Shown: positions 23,600-36,300 of the stretch, in pieces
How the letters are laid out: each line of letters starts with the position of its first letter
Position numbering within the stretch: the stretch's first letter is position 1
Source: Gordionus sp. m RMFG-2023
Taxonomy: Eukaryota > Nematomorpha > Gordioida > Chordodea > Parachordodidae
NCBI RefSeq assembly: GCF_954871325.1
Contig: NC_088779.1
Coordinates: 21,454,846-21,518,845, forward strand
Length of the DNA: 64,000 bases
Reading direction: 5' to 3'
Translations under genes and position numbers: made by a program
The notes under the pieces: generated by a model
Seen by the model: only the letters and a program-made list of their open reading frames with translations
Told to the model about the DNA's origin: nothing
Database searches by the model: none

Positions 23600-25616
23600 A
23601 TATTCAAAAAAAAATTAAAACATTCTAAGTTCATAATTTATTTAATCTGACAAATTTTAAAAGCATCAATATTCAAAAATTAAAACATTCGAAGTTCGTA
23701 GTATAATAATTTAATTAAATATTCAAATACATACTAATATTAAATTGCTATACCATAATAATCCAAGATTTCGACAAAAATAAATATTCAAATTATTTAA
23801 CTGTACAAATAAAATTTTATTCAAATTTATAACTTATAAAAATAATTATTTAAATACAAAAAAAACAAGTTATTACAACATCATCCCCCTTAAATTTTAT
23901 TTTCTACCGCGTTTTTAGCTGGTTCCCCCTCTTCCTGCACCGATAACATTGCATTATTATCAGATATTATAATTGCCGTGGGACGCTTGTGCATTCCACA
24001 AGACCAGCATTCTAACCTGCCCTTCTTGATACAAAACTGATCAGTTCTTCGTTCATAACGTTGTCTCTGGCATTTCCTGGAGCAATTCACCATATCGTTG
24101 TTGTGCTTCTATTCTTGCGGTTTCTACCCATTTGTTTGATTCCATCGACCCATCTACTTCTCTAATCTCAATCTTTATAATTTTATTTCCTATTTTGAAA
24201 TAGGAAGCCATATAAAAAAAAATTACTATGTAAATATATTTATATTCCTCAATCTTCTAGTGAATCTTTATGACCTTTTATAATCCATTTTATTCTATCA
24301 AAATTATAATTCACGTAATCATTTTATTCCTTTATAAATTATGTTTCTCATAATTATGTTTATCATCAATTTCATTCCATCAGAAATTATGATTCTCATA
24401 AATTTATTCCTTTATAAATTATGATTCTCATAATTATGTCTATCATCAATTTCATTCCATCAGAAATTATGATTCTCATAATTAGGTCTATCATCAAAAT
24501 ATTCCTTTATCAATTATGATTCTCATAATTATGTCTATCATCAATTTATTCCTTTATAAATTATGATTCTCATAATTAGGTCTATCATCAATTTATTCCT
24601 TTATAAATTATGTCATAATTATGTCTATCATCAATTTAATTTCATCAGAAATTATGATTCTCATAATTAGGTCTATCATCAATTTATTCCTTCTGATAAT
24701 TCTAATATAATTATATCTAATATCCATTTATAGCCCTATGCTTCTAGGTCTTACTTGTTTAAGGTGCCTTATCCAGGTTCCTCTTTGTCCTTCAATTTCT
24801 ACCTCTACTCCATTTCTTCCTAAATTTTTCTTTACCACACCCTTTCCCCATTTTATTGGACCATCAAAAATAAGTACCACACTAAGCTTCCAATTTTAAA
24901 TTTATTATTATATGGACTTTCTTGCTTCTTTATTTTTTCCTTCAAAAAATCTAATTCAGTTCTTGTTTTCCTACCTAAAAATATATCAGCAGATGACTTT
25001 CCTTTGGCTGTCTTAGAGTTGTTGTAAGTTAATAACAATAACCACCATTTTCCTCCATATTTTTCTTTCTTTAGCCGGCTTTTAACAATAGCTACCATTC
25101 TCTCGGCTTGCCCATTACTCCTCGAGTAATGTGATGGCGATAATATATGTTTAACCTTCCATCTATCACAAAATTTGTCAAAAACTTTACCTTTAAACGC
25201 AGGACCTCCATCCGATACCTAAGTTTCCATTAATCCATATTTACCTGCAAAATCTTTTATTTTCGTCAAAGCTTCTTTTGTCGTTAAACCTGAAACCTGT
25301 TGACAATCTATCCATTTCTAATCAGCATCTACCATGATAAAATATTTTCTTTTTTCATATTCTAAAAAAAATTAAAACATTATTAAAAATTTTAAAAGCA
25401 TCAATATTCAAAAATTAAAACATTCGAAGTTAATAGTTAATAATTTAATTAAATATTCAAATACATACTAATATTAAATTACTATACCATAATAATCCAA
25501 GATTTCGACAAAAATAAATATTCAAATTATTTAACTGTATACTAATAAAATCTTATTCAAATTTATAACTTATAAAAATAATTATTTAAATACAAAAAAA
25601 ACAAGTTATTATAACA
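23600..25616 (-). mobile_element. Fossil Ty3-like LTR retroelement
   Basis: Two direct terminal repeats of about 230-280 bp, roughly 23,600-23,880 and 25,356-25,616, differ by only a few bases in the shared core. A purine tract lies next to the left repeat when read on the minus strand, so the element runs right to left. The interior shows integrase-type pol sequence on the minus strand, including a LLLLTYNNSK segment and a GKSSADIFLGRK motif typical of Ty3-type integrases. At about 2 kb it is far shorter than an intact element, and it is broken, with multiple disruptions and most of gag and pol missing. A tandem repeat block has expanded inside it. Similar repeats at the ends suggest moderate or young age. 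Confidence 0.8.
24336..24694. repeat. Tandem array of 46-48 bp units inside LTR element
   Basis: About eight units built on AATTATGATTCTCATAATTA followed by (T/G)GTCTATCATCAATTT. Two unit types alternate, ending in CCATCAG or in CCTTTAT, which suggests expansion of a two-unit block. Each unit contains the small palindrome ATTATGA...TCATAAT. Confidence 0.85.
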
Positions 25617-25983
25617 GTTAATATAATAACATTTAGAAAAAAAAATTATAATAGGAAATCGATAATATTTATCTCGCAAGAGGGCTTATTTTATTAAAAA
25701 TTTTTTTATAATTTTTGAATTAAATTAGGGTTAAAAGAGCCGCCAGATCTTAGGCTTAATATATATATATATATACCACAATAAAATAAAAAATAGTTAA
25801 ATAAAATTCCAGATTACCTTTACCCAAGGTAAAAAGGTAAAATGAATGCTTTAATTCAAATTATATATGGTAATTCAGCTGATTATAGTGAACCTTTAAT
25901 TGGGAGGAGATTTCTCAATGGAAGATAAATGTATGGACATATATGATAAGTTTTAGGCAGAGTTTGAAATCTAGGCTTTAAAG
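25617..25983. other. Short gene-free spacer
   Basis: Contains a (TA)n run and the copy of the 22,955-type repeat. The right end is the CTTTAAAG target site of the next hAT element (25,976-25,983). Confidence 0.5.
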
Positions 25984-26117
25984 CAGGGATGTGAACCCTT
26001 CGACAAAAAAAGGGTCCGGGTTCGGGTAAGGAATAAATTTGAAAAGGATCCGGGTCCAGGGTTCGGGGAACATAAAAATAATGACTCAAAATAAGATTTT
26101 TTTTCTTTCATTTATTA

Positions 26118-27380
26118 TTATAATACTTCAATATATACATATTCATAATTTACAAATGGAAAATTTAAAAATGAAATAATTTGTATTTTAAATGTTTTAT
26201 TCAATCGCACAATCATAATATCTTCTAAAATATCATTCTTGAGATTTCCACGTAAAGTAGACAATATATCTTTCAAAGATGAAAATACACGTTCTACTCT
26301 TACTAAATAGATAGTTATCTTTATAAAATTATTGTATTTATGTCGCCAGTACATTCATGAAAATTCTAGATAAGATATATAATTCTGGATATATTGAAGA
26401 ATTTTCTTCCCAGAATTTTAAAATATTTATATCATATTTATTCTCTTAACTTCTGAGAACTTTACTATTTTTTGATACTCCTTTCTATCTGTTGATAATT
26501 TGATATTTTTTTCAAAAGTAAAATTTTAAGACCATCAATGTTGCTAACATTATTATTATTATCACTACAACCAGTAGATAATGTCGTAACCTCCAATATA
26601 TTGTAAATAATGGAGTTTTGCGTATGCCATAAATCCTTAAGATGGTCTTTAGCCATTTGTTTTTGCTCAATACTCAATAAAACTTGATATCGAGGGTAGA
26701 GATCTGTAAAGTCAGGCCCGGCCCGAACGGGCTTGGGCCGGGCTCGGACCTAATTCTATTTAAAATAATCAAGTTCGGGCCGGGCCTAATATTTTTTAAA
26801 AATATCGAGCCGGGTCGGGTCGGACCTTGGAAATTTTTTAAAATAAATCTAAATTTATCATTTATTTTGAATTTTTTATGTAAAATAAAAATATGCAACT
26901 AAACGACATATAACATATGCCTTTTATTTTGATTAATTATAAAAATTAATTTCTATATTTAAATAAATTCGGGCCGGGCCGGGTCGGTTTTTTTAAAAAA
27001 TTTCGGGCCGGGCTTGAAAAATTAGGCCCGATGCAGATCACTAATCGAGGGCCTACATATATAGAAGCGTATACAACACTATTTTGCAAATTTTATTGCT
27101 CTCGAATTTTCATGTTTTCTAATATTTCGTATAAAATGGACTGTAAATTTTTGTAAATCTAATCGGCATCTTGCCATAAAAATCAAATAAACATAATTGT
27201 TCTGATTGTAATCTTGTTATTTTTAAAGGAACTAATACACTACTAAGGTCATTTATTTGGCACCAATCATTTTCCGACAAAATGACTTCACATGCTCCTA
27301 TAATAAAATCATTATAGAAATCTTTCAAACTTAATAATCGTTCTAGCATCATACAAATTGAGGACCAACGTGTTGTGCAT
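26118..27380 (-). pseudogene. hAT transposase remnant
   Basis: Read from right to left: WSSICMMLERLLSLKD near 27,370-27,300, matching the hAT 'RW.S...ML.RLL.L' block, then LSENDWCQINDLSSVLVPLK. Far downstream near 26,300 comes the C-terminal dimerisation motif VERVFSSLKDILSTLRGNLK. The two parts lie in separate frames with a MITE between them, and the middle of the protein, including most acidic catalytic residues, is missing. Clearly dead. Confidence 0.8.
26697..27043. mobile_element. GGCCC-rich hAT MITE nested in a hAT element
   Basis: Left end TAGAGATCTGTAAAGTCAGG, right end GATGCAGATCACTA, with an exact 8 bp duplication ATCGAGGG (26,689-26,696; 27,044-27,051). Subterminal GGCCCGGCCCG at left and CGGGCCGGGC at right are inverted. 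Its host element is therefore older. A sister copy lies at 31,341-31,654. Two overlapping open frames, one on each strand, come from the GC-rich repeats and are not genes. Confidence 0.92.
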
Positions 27381-27746
27381 TATCATTTAAATTAAAATAT
27401 TATTACACAATTCACTTTAAAAATAATCAACGTATTTTTATAACATAGCCTATTAAAAAATTTACATAATGAAATATTATTACCTACACTAATGATATCA
27501 ATCTCTAAATAAAATGGAAGTCCAGGAAGGAAATTGAAAGAAAAACGCGAAATAAAATAAATGATTCCACAAAAAAAGTTAATAAAATTTTAAAATATTT
27601 ATATTATTTTTTAAAAAAATATTTTTATTTTTAGAAATTTTTATGACACCTAGAACCCTTGGACCCTCCACTTTTAAAAAGGGTTCAGATTCGGGTTCAG
27701 CCAAAATACGAGGGTCAGGGTTCGGGTTCACATCCCTGCTTTAAAG

Positions 27747-29409
27747 AGGTTTCAGTTCTAAATATTGATTTAACTTTTAAAAAACACAATAATTTAACCT
27801 TCTAATATAAATCATAAAACATTTTCAAATTTATATACAGATTACTTACCCTTTTAATCGGTTTCTGAATTTAAAAATGATTATTTATATTCGTTTAAGT
27901 GCTGCTATAAAGCCTTTCTTTTCCAATATAATAACACATCTGGTTAATCGTTTTTCCCCCAATAAGTAATTAATCAATTACTATCGATAGTACTGTTATG
28001 ATTATACAAAAAAGAAATAATTTAATAAATTTTTAAATGCAAAATGCGACTAATGCCTTTGTTTTTATTTATGTTCAAGCTCAATCATGGTTCCCTTTAA
28101 AACAGTTTAGGAATAATCGTTAAATTATCTTAAATAATATGACATTTATATACTATAATTTATTGTTGTAATTGTTAATATATTACCGAGAGTATTGAAT
28201 GACAATTAATAAAATTTTTTTAGTATATAAAGATATGAAAAAGAGACTTTCAGTGAAAAATAAAATTACGGAGAAGGACAGTTACGAAAAATGTGACTTA
28301 ACTAGTTAATATGAAAAAAAATGTAACGGTAAGTTATCTTTTGATGCAATTTTAAAATATAACTACAAGTTACTTTTCAAAAGTAACTTTAATACCACTA
28401 ATCGTATCGTTGCGTCGATATGATTATCACGATTATTACACAAGAGAATTTCTTTATCATATTATTATGCCTAAGTATACTTTATACTCTTCCTGAATAT
28501 TGACTATCATTAATATTTACATTCGCATGAATCAAATCGATAAATTTTTTTTATATCCTTTTTATATTTTATGTTAGTTTTACCATTCAAACTTTTGAAT
28601 AGAGAAAAAAAACAAACTTAACCAAATATTCCTTAAGCTACCATATTATAGTATAAAAATCAAATATTTTTTTTTATCGATCACAACTATTTCATTAAAT
28701 TTAAATCACGCTTCCATAAGTAATGATTATAAACAATCGAGATACGAATTCTCAGTCATTTGAAAGTTTCTATATTGAAGTTTGCGTCTTAATGTTAATA
28801 ATAAAAATATTAATTTTAATACGATAATTATCACTTAATATTTTAAAATTATTATTATTGTAACTATAACAATGTTGAAACGCCTTTGTATAATATAATA
28901 CTTTAAAAAGTAATCGTTTCATTGATTCCTATTTAAGAATATTTTGTTTTAAAAATCCCAATTCAATAATCTTTACTTTATTTCCTTTATTTCACAGGAA
29001 TTCCTTAAAAAAACGATATCTGAATTTATCTTTAATTTACAAATTAAAGCTCTATATCTGGCCTGGATATCCCTGGGGAAAAAAACTTGACTATTCAATG
29101 CTGATAAGGTCTCATTTATAATAACCGCGAAATACCTTATGACACCATTCAAGCGATGTTTAATTTATCACTAAACCATAGCGTGTTTAAGTATTATGAA
29201 AATTACGAGTCTTAAACGAAGCTTAACACGATGTCTTAGTTGGCTAAAAAACGGATAAATTTAGTTTTTAAGCAAAAACGGTCATTCTTAAATATAGCCC
29301 AACTTTGGAACAGCATAGATAAATTACGCGCCTCGATGCCTGGCAAATTTTCTAGGGCTCGTGCCTGTATATTAAGCCCAACCATAGTTATTCCATAGAC
29401 CCTATAGAT
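27747..29409. other. Gene-free AT-rich stretch
   Basis: No exon or bounded element recognised; a small TCTGGCCTGGATATCCC segment near 29,058 hints at a worn GC-rich MITE end. Confidence 0.5.
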
Positions 29410-29588
29410 TAGTATTGTTAAATGGCTCTATAGCCTTTTTAAATTAAAATTTTAGCCAAAATAATATTACATAGGCTTAGAAATTTTGTTAATGGATGTC
29501 CTAACTTTTGATCTACGAGTAAAATCTCTAGGCTTCTTGTGTAATATTATTTTGGCTAAAATATTGAATTAGCCGTTTAACATCGCTA
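29410..29588. mobile_element. Foldback hAT MITE
   Basis: Ends TAGTATTGTTAAATGGCT and AGCCGTTTAACATCGCTA. Flanks CTATAGAT and CAATAGAT match at 7 of 8 bases. Inside, AGCCAAAATAATATTACATA and its inverted partner TAATATTATTTTGGCT make almost the whole element self-complementary. Confidence 0.8.
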
Positions 29589-29818
29589 CAATAGATCTCA
29601 ACTTTAGGAAAAGTTTTCTATTCAGCGAAACCTCCTTTTCATCTTTAATGCGCTCTCCGTGAATATGGAGGTTAAAAATAAGAAAAATTTAAACGAGTTC
29701 GAATATACGGATTTATATTTGTAAAGATGTCTTTCAAAGGTTGAAAAATATGAAAAATTAGATTGGTGACGCCCACCAATGAGAAACCATGTTATAATTT
29801 TATTCATACCCTGCATTT

Positions 29819-29986
29819 ACAGTTAGCGCGAATTCGTGGCGAACTATGTAAAAATACACAAAAGCAGCATATTTTATAAACTTCGTCTCGATTTTATAGC
29901 TAACACCCTGTTTCAACGCAGTGCGAATTCGCTGCGGAGAATAAATACAGCGTTTGTAAATTTCGCCACAAATTTGTGTTAACTAT
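29819..29986. mobile_element. TIR element of unknown superfamily
   Basis: Left ACAGTTAGCGCGAATTCGTG and right inverted CACAAATTTGTGTTAACTAT form an approximately 25 bp imperfect inverted repeat ending in GTGGCGAA. Internal GTGCGAATTCGCTGCG is a second copy of the motif. No target duplication was recognised. Related GAATTCGCCGCGAATTA sequence occurs near 51,620. Confidence 0.55.
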
Positions 29987-31340
29987 GGAAAAGAGGTTAA
30001 ACATGATATTCAAAATTTGTTCGGAATATTTTAGACATTCATTCATTTAAAACGAATACATAAAAAATACATTTGATACGAAATCAATAGGAATTAGAAA
30101 AAAATATTGCTTTTGTTATAAATTGGAAATTAATTTTTTTGTAATTTAAATCAATTAATTTTTTTGTAATTTAAATCAATTAATATTTTAAATCTAAATT
30201 TGTGTAAAAAATTTGACAGAATGGCGAATCGCTTACCTTCTATTTAACGCATTTATAAAATACTTTTTTTAGCAATACTAAAATTATCCTAAAATAATCC
30301 TAAAATGCAAATTAAAATTAATTATTAAATTGTAAATAATTTCCAGGTTTTGAATTTATTTTTTGGCTTCTTATCAAGAAGAATTTAATCTGATATTCGA
30401 ACCCTATTAAATTAAGCGGAATAATAATATAAAATAACATTTTGGAAGGTGAAGCTGATATTTTTATAATAGTTTTAAATTCAATTTTTTTTTGATTTTT
30501 ATATAATAATAAATAAATAATTATATTTATAAATCCTAAAAATTTATAAAATATAATATATTTTATATTTACCAATTCTTTTCATGCTAAAATTTATTCC
30601 CATCGACATCTACTCCGCATTCTATAAAATTCTTTATAGTGAGTAATATATACACTGTATGAAACTTAATCATTTACCCTTTAAAACTAGTGGAATTTTT
30701 TTTAAAAAAACTTATTATATTAATAAATTATTATAGAGTGTTATGTATTGATTGAAACAACGGAAAGGTTAATCATTAGCTTTATTTGATATAATAATAT
30801 CTAATTACATTGGGGGAAAAAATGTCTCTTTTGTTCAGTGTTTTTTAACGGTTAATAAACTTATTTTATTATTATTTTTCAATGTAGGTTCTGCTAATAA
30901 GTCGTTAATTTGACGTTGCTCGAATATGATATATAATGTGTTTTTTTTATTATATAAAAAAAAATTTATTTATGTGAAATTTGTTTCGTGTTTTGTTCAA
31001 TTAAAATGACTTATTTCGTCAACTCAAACTATCTTTTTTTCTTCTATTTATTATATTATTTTTAAAAAAAATTTAGGTAGAATAATTATATTTCCTTCAT
31101 ATAAATTATTTTATTTTAAATTTTGGTTTTTCTAGAGGACCATAAAATTTTGTAACCTATCAATACAAATTTATGTTTCCATCCAAAAAAAATTTAGAAT
31201 TAAATCTATAACTTCATCAGCGCATTCAAGATATGGTTTCTGCAAAACCTGGCGGGCTCAGGATTAGACGCAATCTAATATTTTAAATAGATTTTTTTAA
31301 AAAAAAATCAATAAGTTCAACGATGCTATGATATCATTAT
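29987..31340. other. Gene-free AT-rich stretch
   Basis: Includes a 30 bp tandem pair (TTAATTTTTTTGTAATTTAA near 30,130). An ATG at 30,584 opens 18 codons ending at a GTGAGT donor-like site, but its phase does not fit the first TRAK exon seen. Confidence 0.45.
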
Positions 31341-31654
31341 TAGAGATTTGCAAAGTTAGGCCCAGCCCGAGTCCGGCGGGCCTTATTTTTTTTAAATAAT
31401 CAGGTTTGGGCCTGGCCGGGCCTAATATTTTTTAAAAAAATTCGGGCCGGGTCGGGTCGGACCTTGGAAATTTTTTAAAATTTATCAATTTTATATTGAA
31501 TTTTCTATGTAAAATAAAAATATTTGATTTTATTTATTGAAACTAAACGACATATAACATATGTCTTTTATTTTGAGTAATTATAAAAATTAATTTCTCT
31601 ATTTAAAAAAATTTCGTGCCGGGCTTGAAAAATTAGGCCCGATGCAGATCACTA
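31341..31654. mobile_element. GGCCC-rich hAT MITE
   Basis: Left end TAGAGATTTGCAAAGTTAGG, right end GATGCAGATCACTA, exact 8 bp duplication ATCATTAT (31,333-31,340; 31,655-31,662). Its interior aligns through most of its length with 26,697-27,043, including GGCCGGGCCTAATATTTTTT and ACGACATATAACATATG. Confidence 0.92.
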
Positions 31655-31856
31655 ATCATTATTTTATTTTCTACTTCCCTTTGAAACCATTCAACAAAAT
31701 GCTAACAATATTATTCTTTTTTATGATCAATTTTAAAAATCCGGGCCAGGAAATTTTTTTTTTACAAACCCTGGACCTGCTGAACATGGATACATCTGTG
31801 GATCCAGAATTTTAAATTTTCTTCTTCATACATTTTGTTGAGGAGGCTCGTCAAAC

Positions 31857-32034
31857 AGGTGTTGTTAAACGGCTTCATTTAAAATTGTTAATCCAATATT
31901 ATGCAGATCTGGAGATTTTGCTCATAGGTGGCAGAAAAGTTTGGACATCTATTAACGAAATCTCGTGGCTTACGTAATATTATTTTGGCTTAAATCTTAA
32001 TTTAAAATAGGCATCTCGCCGTTTAACAACACTA
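31857..32034. mobile_element. Foldback hAT MITE
   Basis: Ends GGTGTTGTTAAACGGCT and GCCGTTTAACAACACTA. Core GAGATTTTGCTCATAGGTGG and TTTGGACATCTATTAACGAA match the rest of the family. The flanks share only about five of eight bases, so the target duplication is uncertain. Confidence 0.7.
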
Positions 32035-32039
32035 GCACA

Positions 32040-33314
32040 AACAATTTATCTTTGATCAAATTTTAACTTAAAATTCCGAATCATTCTTTGTATAAAAAAG
32101 ATATCTTTTATAATTATCTGTGTAAGCCACATTTTTCATTACTCGGTTATATCATCATTCTTTTGCGATTTTTTCCTAAAAAAATATTTCATGTTTTCTT
32201 ATGATTTTTTTTTTAAAACTCTGGCTGATCCCTAAAAAGGCTATAAAATAATTCTTATTTTGTTGGCAGACAAAATATATTATAACCACATGTTTCAATC
32301 TTTTTTTACTTTTTATTAAAAAAATGTTTTTTACGTTTTTAAACGTTCCTAGAAACGTTATAATTTATCTTTTTTATGTCTTTTTTTATTATAAACAAAA
32401 TATTCTTATTTACATAATAAATTACCTTATCTCTGACACCTACCTAACAGATAATAAGTATAAAAAGGTAAAAAGAATATAATTGTCATAAATGAAAATT
32501 ATTTCTAAAAAAAAAAATTTGAAAATAATAAATAAATAAGTTTTTTTTATATTATAATTATTTTAAAATATTTAAATTTATAATATTTTTAAAAAAAAAT
32601 TTGTAAAAATTAATTAATTAATTTTCAATTTAATCCTCATTATACGCATAGTATTATGATATTTGATTTTATTATACATTCATCTATTTGACAATAATTG
32701 ATGTAAGTAGATTGAAATTTTTATATTAAAAAAATACAAATCTTGATATTTTTTTTGAAAGAGTAAGTACTTTATCTCCGTGATTCAAGGGTAATAACAT
32801 TATGTCGCATATTGTAAATTTATTGTAAATTCGTGATATATAATTTTTTTTTGAAATCTCGAATTTTTAGGTATTCAATAGTACAATTTTCTAATTATTT
32901 CACAGTAAGGTTAGAACTTTAAATTAATATCATATGATTCATGTGACATTTTATCGTATTTTATTATTTTCGATTTCGAAAATCTAATATCTGATATATA
33001 TTTTTTTTCTAAAATTTATTTTGTCAGATGTTTTTAATTTGGAAAAAAAACCTATAAAGATTGATTGAATCAATAACTATCGATAATCATTATTTTTTTT
33101 ATTTGTTACCAGTTCGAATGTTGATCCAAGTTCATTCATGAGAACCCATCGCCCTTACCAAAATATTCCATCTTACCCTTAATAATATCTATTTTGTATT
33201 TATATTTTATTAACATCTGTAAGGATTAATAGTTAAATTCTCATTGAAAAATACTGTTTTTATTCATTCTCAAACGATTTTCTTTCACTTGAAACAAATT
33301 TTTTCCCATTTCAG
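32040..33314. other. Stretch expected to contain the TRAK start exon and promoter
   Basis: The first TRAK exon seen opens at a splice acceptor, so an upstream coding exon ending in phase 2 must exist. None could be identified here: candidate ATGs either meet a stop or lack a donor in the right phase. The intron may extend further left. Confidence 0.4.
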
Positions 33315-36300
33315 ATACAAACTAAGATTTAGCAATTCGTCCGAGACAGATATCGATTCGGAGACAAAATCTTTCGACTCCATCTTTGATACCCGCGATT
33401 TTTCGAATAGCAATACTAATAACCCATCTGCCATCAACAGGGGTAAAAAATTTCACGATTCTACCCGTGATAGCTCACCCGTTCCTTCGTCTTTCAGAGC
33501 GAGGGAAAGGACGGGAAGCGGAAGAAGAAGAGGAAGAATAGAAAAAAGGAATTTCCAACGCTGCGAAAGTTTAGAAGGGAACTGCGAAATTTTGGAAAAT
33601 TTTGAGGAATCTGACATACAACTATTCGGCCTCTCCGATACAACCCTTTTGGAAGAAACATTCAATTTATTCGGTAAAAATAAACAAAATATCTAATTTA
33701 TTATATAAGATCTAAATTTTATTTTTAAAGAAAATATATATTTTTTTGTCCTGCAGGCCAAAACATAAATTTATCATTTTTAAAAAAAGAAGATAAAATT
33801 GAATTTTAATTACCCTTTTATGTTAATTTTTTATTCAATTATCACTATGCTAATTTTCATACCCTAACAATTAATTGTAAGGTTTAAGTGGCGAAAGAAG
33901 TGTACGCATGACGACAACTTACAACGATTTTGAAGCGGTCGCGCATTTGCTCGAAGAAGTTTTTTAATTTTTTGGATAATATTTTTAATGAGTTTTTAAT
34001 CCGCCCTTTTTAAATTAAATGCATCCCATAAAGAAATTAATGTTAATGCCTATTTTCTTCAAATGAAAGAAATAAAGAAAGAAGGGAAGGAAGAAAGAAA
34101 ACTGTCCGAATAATTTTTTGTCATAATTTATCATAAATTTACAGAAAGAACGAGATTTGGAGCTGGCCGCTAAGATTGGCAAAACTTTAATTGCTCGGAT
34201 CAGGCAACTGCAAAATCAAAACGATACATTAGAAGAGCAATTGATTATTGCAAATGAAACGGTTTGATTTCGCGTTTTATATTCAAAAATTAGAAATATA
34301 TATATTTTGAAGCGTCCAATAATGCCATCTTAAAGGATCTACAGGGACCAAGTGATCATTATATTTGGAATCTAAGGTAAAGGCACATAGATGTTGCTAC
34401 AATTTTTCCTAGTGAAGGGTTATGAATATTTTTTTAACTTTTACTCCACGGTAGACCTTTTTCTATAAAGATATTTATTTTAGTCATTATTTTTTATAAA
34501 AAAATATTAATTCATCCTTATTTTACTAAAGATTATTACTTTTAATGATATTTTTATTTTCGTGGATGGACAGAGTGGGGAATGTAGGGTAATAGATACT
34601 TTTTTTAATAAATTATATTTGCGAAAACGGGGCTATTTGCTAAGGAAGATGGAATACCCTATGCAATCAAAAAATTGTTCCCTATATGGGTATGGGCACA
34701 AAAATAAAACTAATTTCTTTTTTTTTAAAAAACCACATTTGTATAAAACAAAAGAAAATTGATTGTTTAATTATTATGTTTATAGTTATACCTTCATTTT
34801 TAATCATGTTTTGTTAGTGGGTTGAAAAATTAACCACAATTATATTTATTCTATAGTTAAAGTTGACATAGATAACGCTTACCTGTTTTAAAAAAAATAT
34901 TATATTTTAATTTTAAACATAAATATAAATATAAAATTTTAAATGAAAGATTAAAACTGTTAATTTGTAAATATAAACATGTTTGCTTGCATTTAATTAT
35001 ACCAAAACTTTAAATATTATCACCTAGTAGAAAATTATTTAATAGAATATATTCTATAATAATAGATAATTTTTTAATAATGAGTATCTTTATACTAACT
35101 TTTACGACTGCACCATCGCCGTAATTTTATTTTTGGGAGATATAGGTTTCACCATTATAACGGAAACTATTTAAATTTTTTAGCATTAAGAAATTTTTTA
35201 TTCGGAATTCAAAAACTTTCCCCAAATTTTGATAAGCTTGAGTTTGTCAAAGAGTACCATTCTTTATATGAGATCACAGGTGACTCAAAAATCTCAGGCA
35301 AAATTACTATATTATTTATAACTACGTCAAAATAAACTAATTCTTATAATAGAAAAAAAAAATTTATATACTGAAAAAATTCTTTTTATAATACAGATAT
35401 CACAATTGAGATACGAGCTAAAATGCAAGGACAAGATGCTACAGATATACATTTCCGACGACAATGATCAATCACCCACTTATAGGTAATTTGGCAAATA
35501 TTTTATTCATAAATTACGATTTGACACTAGTTAAAAATGACGACTTCAGGGTAGATAAAATAATATCATAGTTTGCTTCTTTTTGAACTCCTAACTATTC
35601 TAAATGGTTGTAAAAAAAGTAAAAATAATGGTTAGACGTTATACGAAACTTAAAATTCTTCGAGAATCAACGCGAGCAAATTTTGGCAATGCCGATGATA
35701 ATAAGCCAATGTCATCACTTCTATTTGTATAGGGATTTAAAAAAACCCATCGGAATTATTTATATTAAGAATATAAATATTATGGGGGTGCTAGTTTCGA
35801 AATTCCAGTCCTGCTAGTAATATTTTTTTTATGAAAGTAAAAGACACAAATATGCTTTAATTATAAGTGTTAAAATAAATTTTGCGAAATTCCGGCCCGG
35901 TCATTTCAAATATTTAGCACAAGTTATGAGGCACACCTACCTCTAATATGTTGTAATATTCGATTTTAGAAAAATTGTATGAATTTCCTAATCCTAATAA
36001 TCTATTTATATTTTTTAAAGTCCGATTGACAATAATATGGATAGGAATTATAGCCTCTACGCTTCTCCATGTTACAATAAATCATTAAAACTCTTGGAGG
36101 AAAAAACCTCTAGATTGGAGAAGGAAAATGAACATTTACAAATCGAGGTAAATTATTTTTGGTATTTTTTGTCAATAATGTAGGGCCTTGGCACTATCTC
36201 ATTCTCATAGACCGACAAAAATTTATAATGAATCATCTTTATTTACTTTAGCGTCAAATTTTTGTTCCATTTTTACTAATAAAGTTTTTTTTCCTATGTC

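Larger units (their letters stand above)
25984..27738 (-). mobile_element. Broken hAT transposon with nested MITE
   Basis: Left end CAGGGATGTGAACCC and right end GGGTTCACATCCCTG are perfect 15 bp inverted repeats beginning with the hAT-typical CAGGG. An exact 8 bp duplication CTTTAAAG flanks it (25,976-25,983; 27,739-27,746). GGGTTCGGG-type subterminal motifs are present at both ends. The interior carries hAT transposase remnants on the minus strand and is interrupted by a younger MITE at 26,697-27,043. The element lacks most of the catalytic region. Confidence 0.92.

Noticed and set aside
24240-24720. CRISPR array
   Set aside because: The repeats are contiguous 46-48 bp units without unique spacers, in a eukaryotic context.
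26674-26902. Overlapping ORFs on both strands with PGPG motifs
   Set aside because: Both come from GC-rich MITE subterminal repeats nested in a hAT element.
30584-30640. ATG followed by 18 codons and a GTGAGT donor, as a possible TRAK first exon
   Set aside because: It ends in phase 1, but the first TRAK exon seen needs a phase 2 partner. The sequence also has no TRAK similarity.
33244-33314. TRAK exon extended left to the start of the open frame
   Set aside because: There is no ATG, and a strong pyrimidine tract with CAG at 33,312-33,314 marks a splice acceptor.
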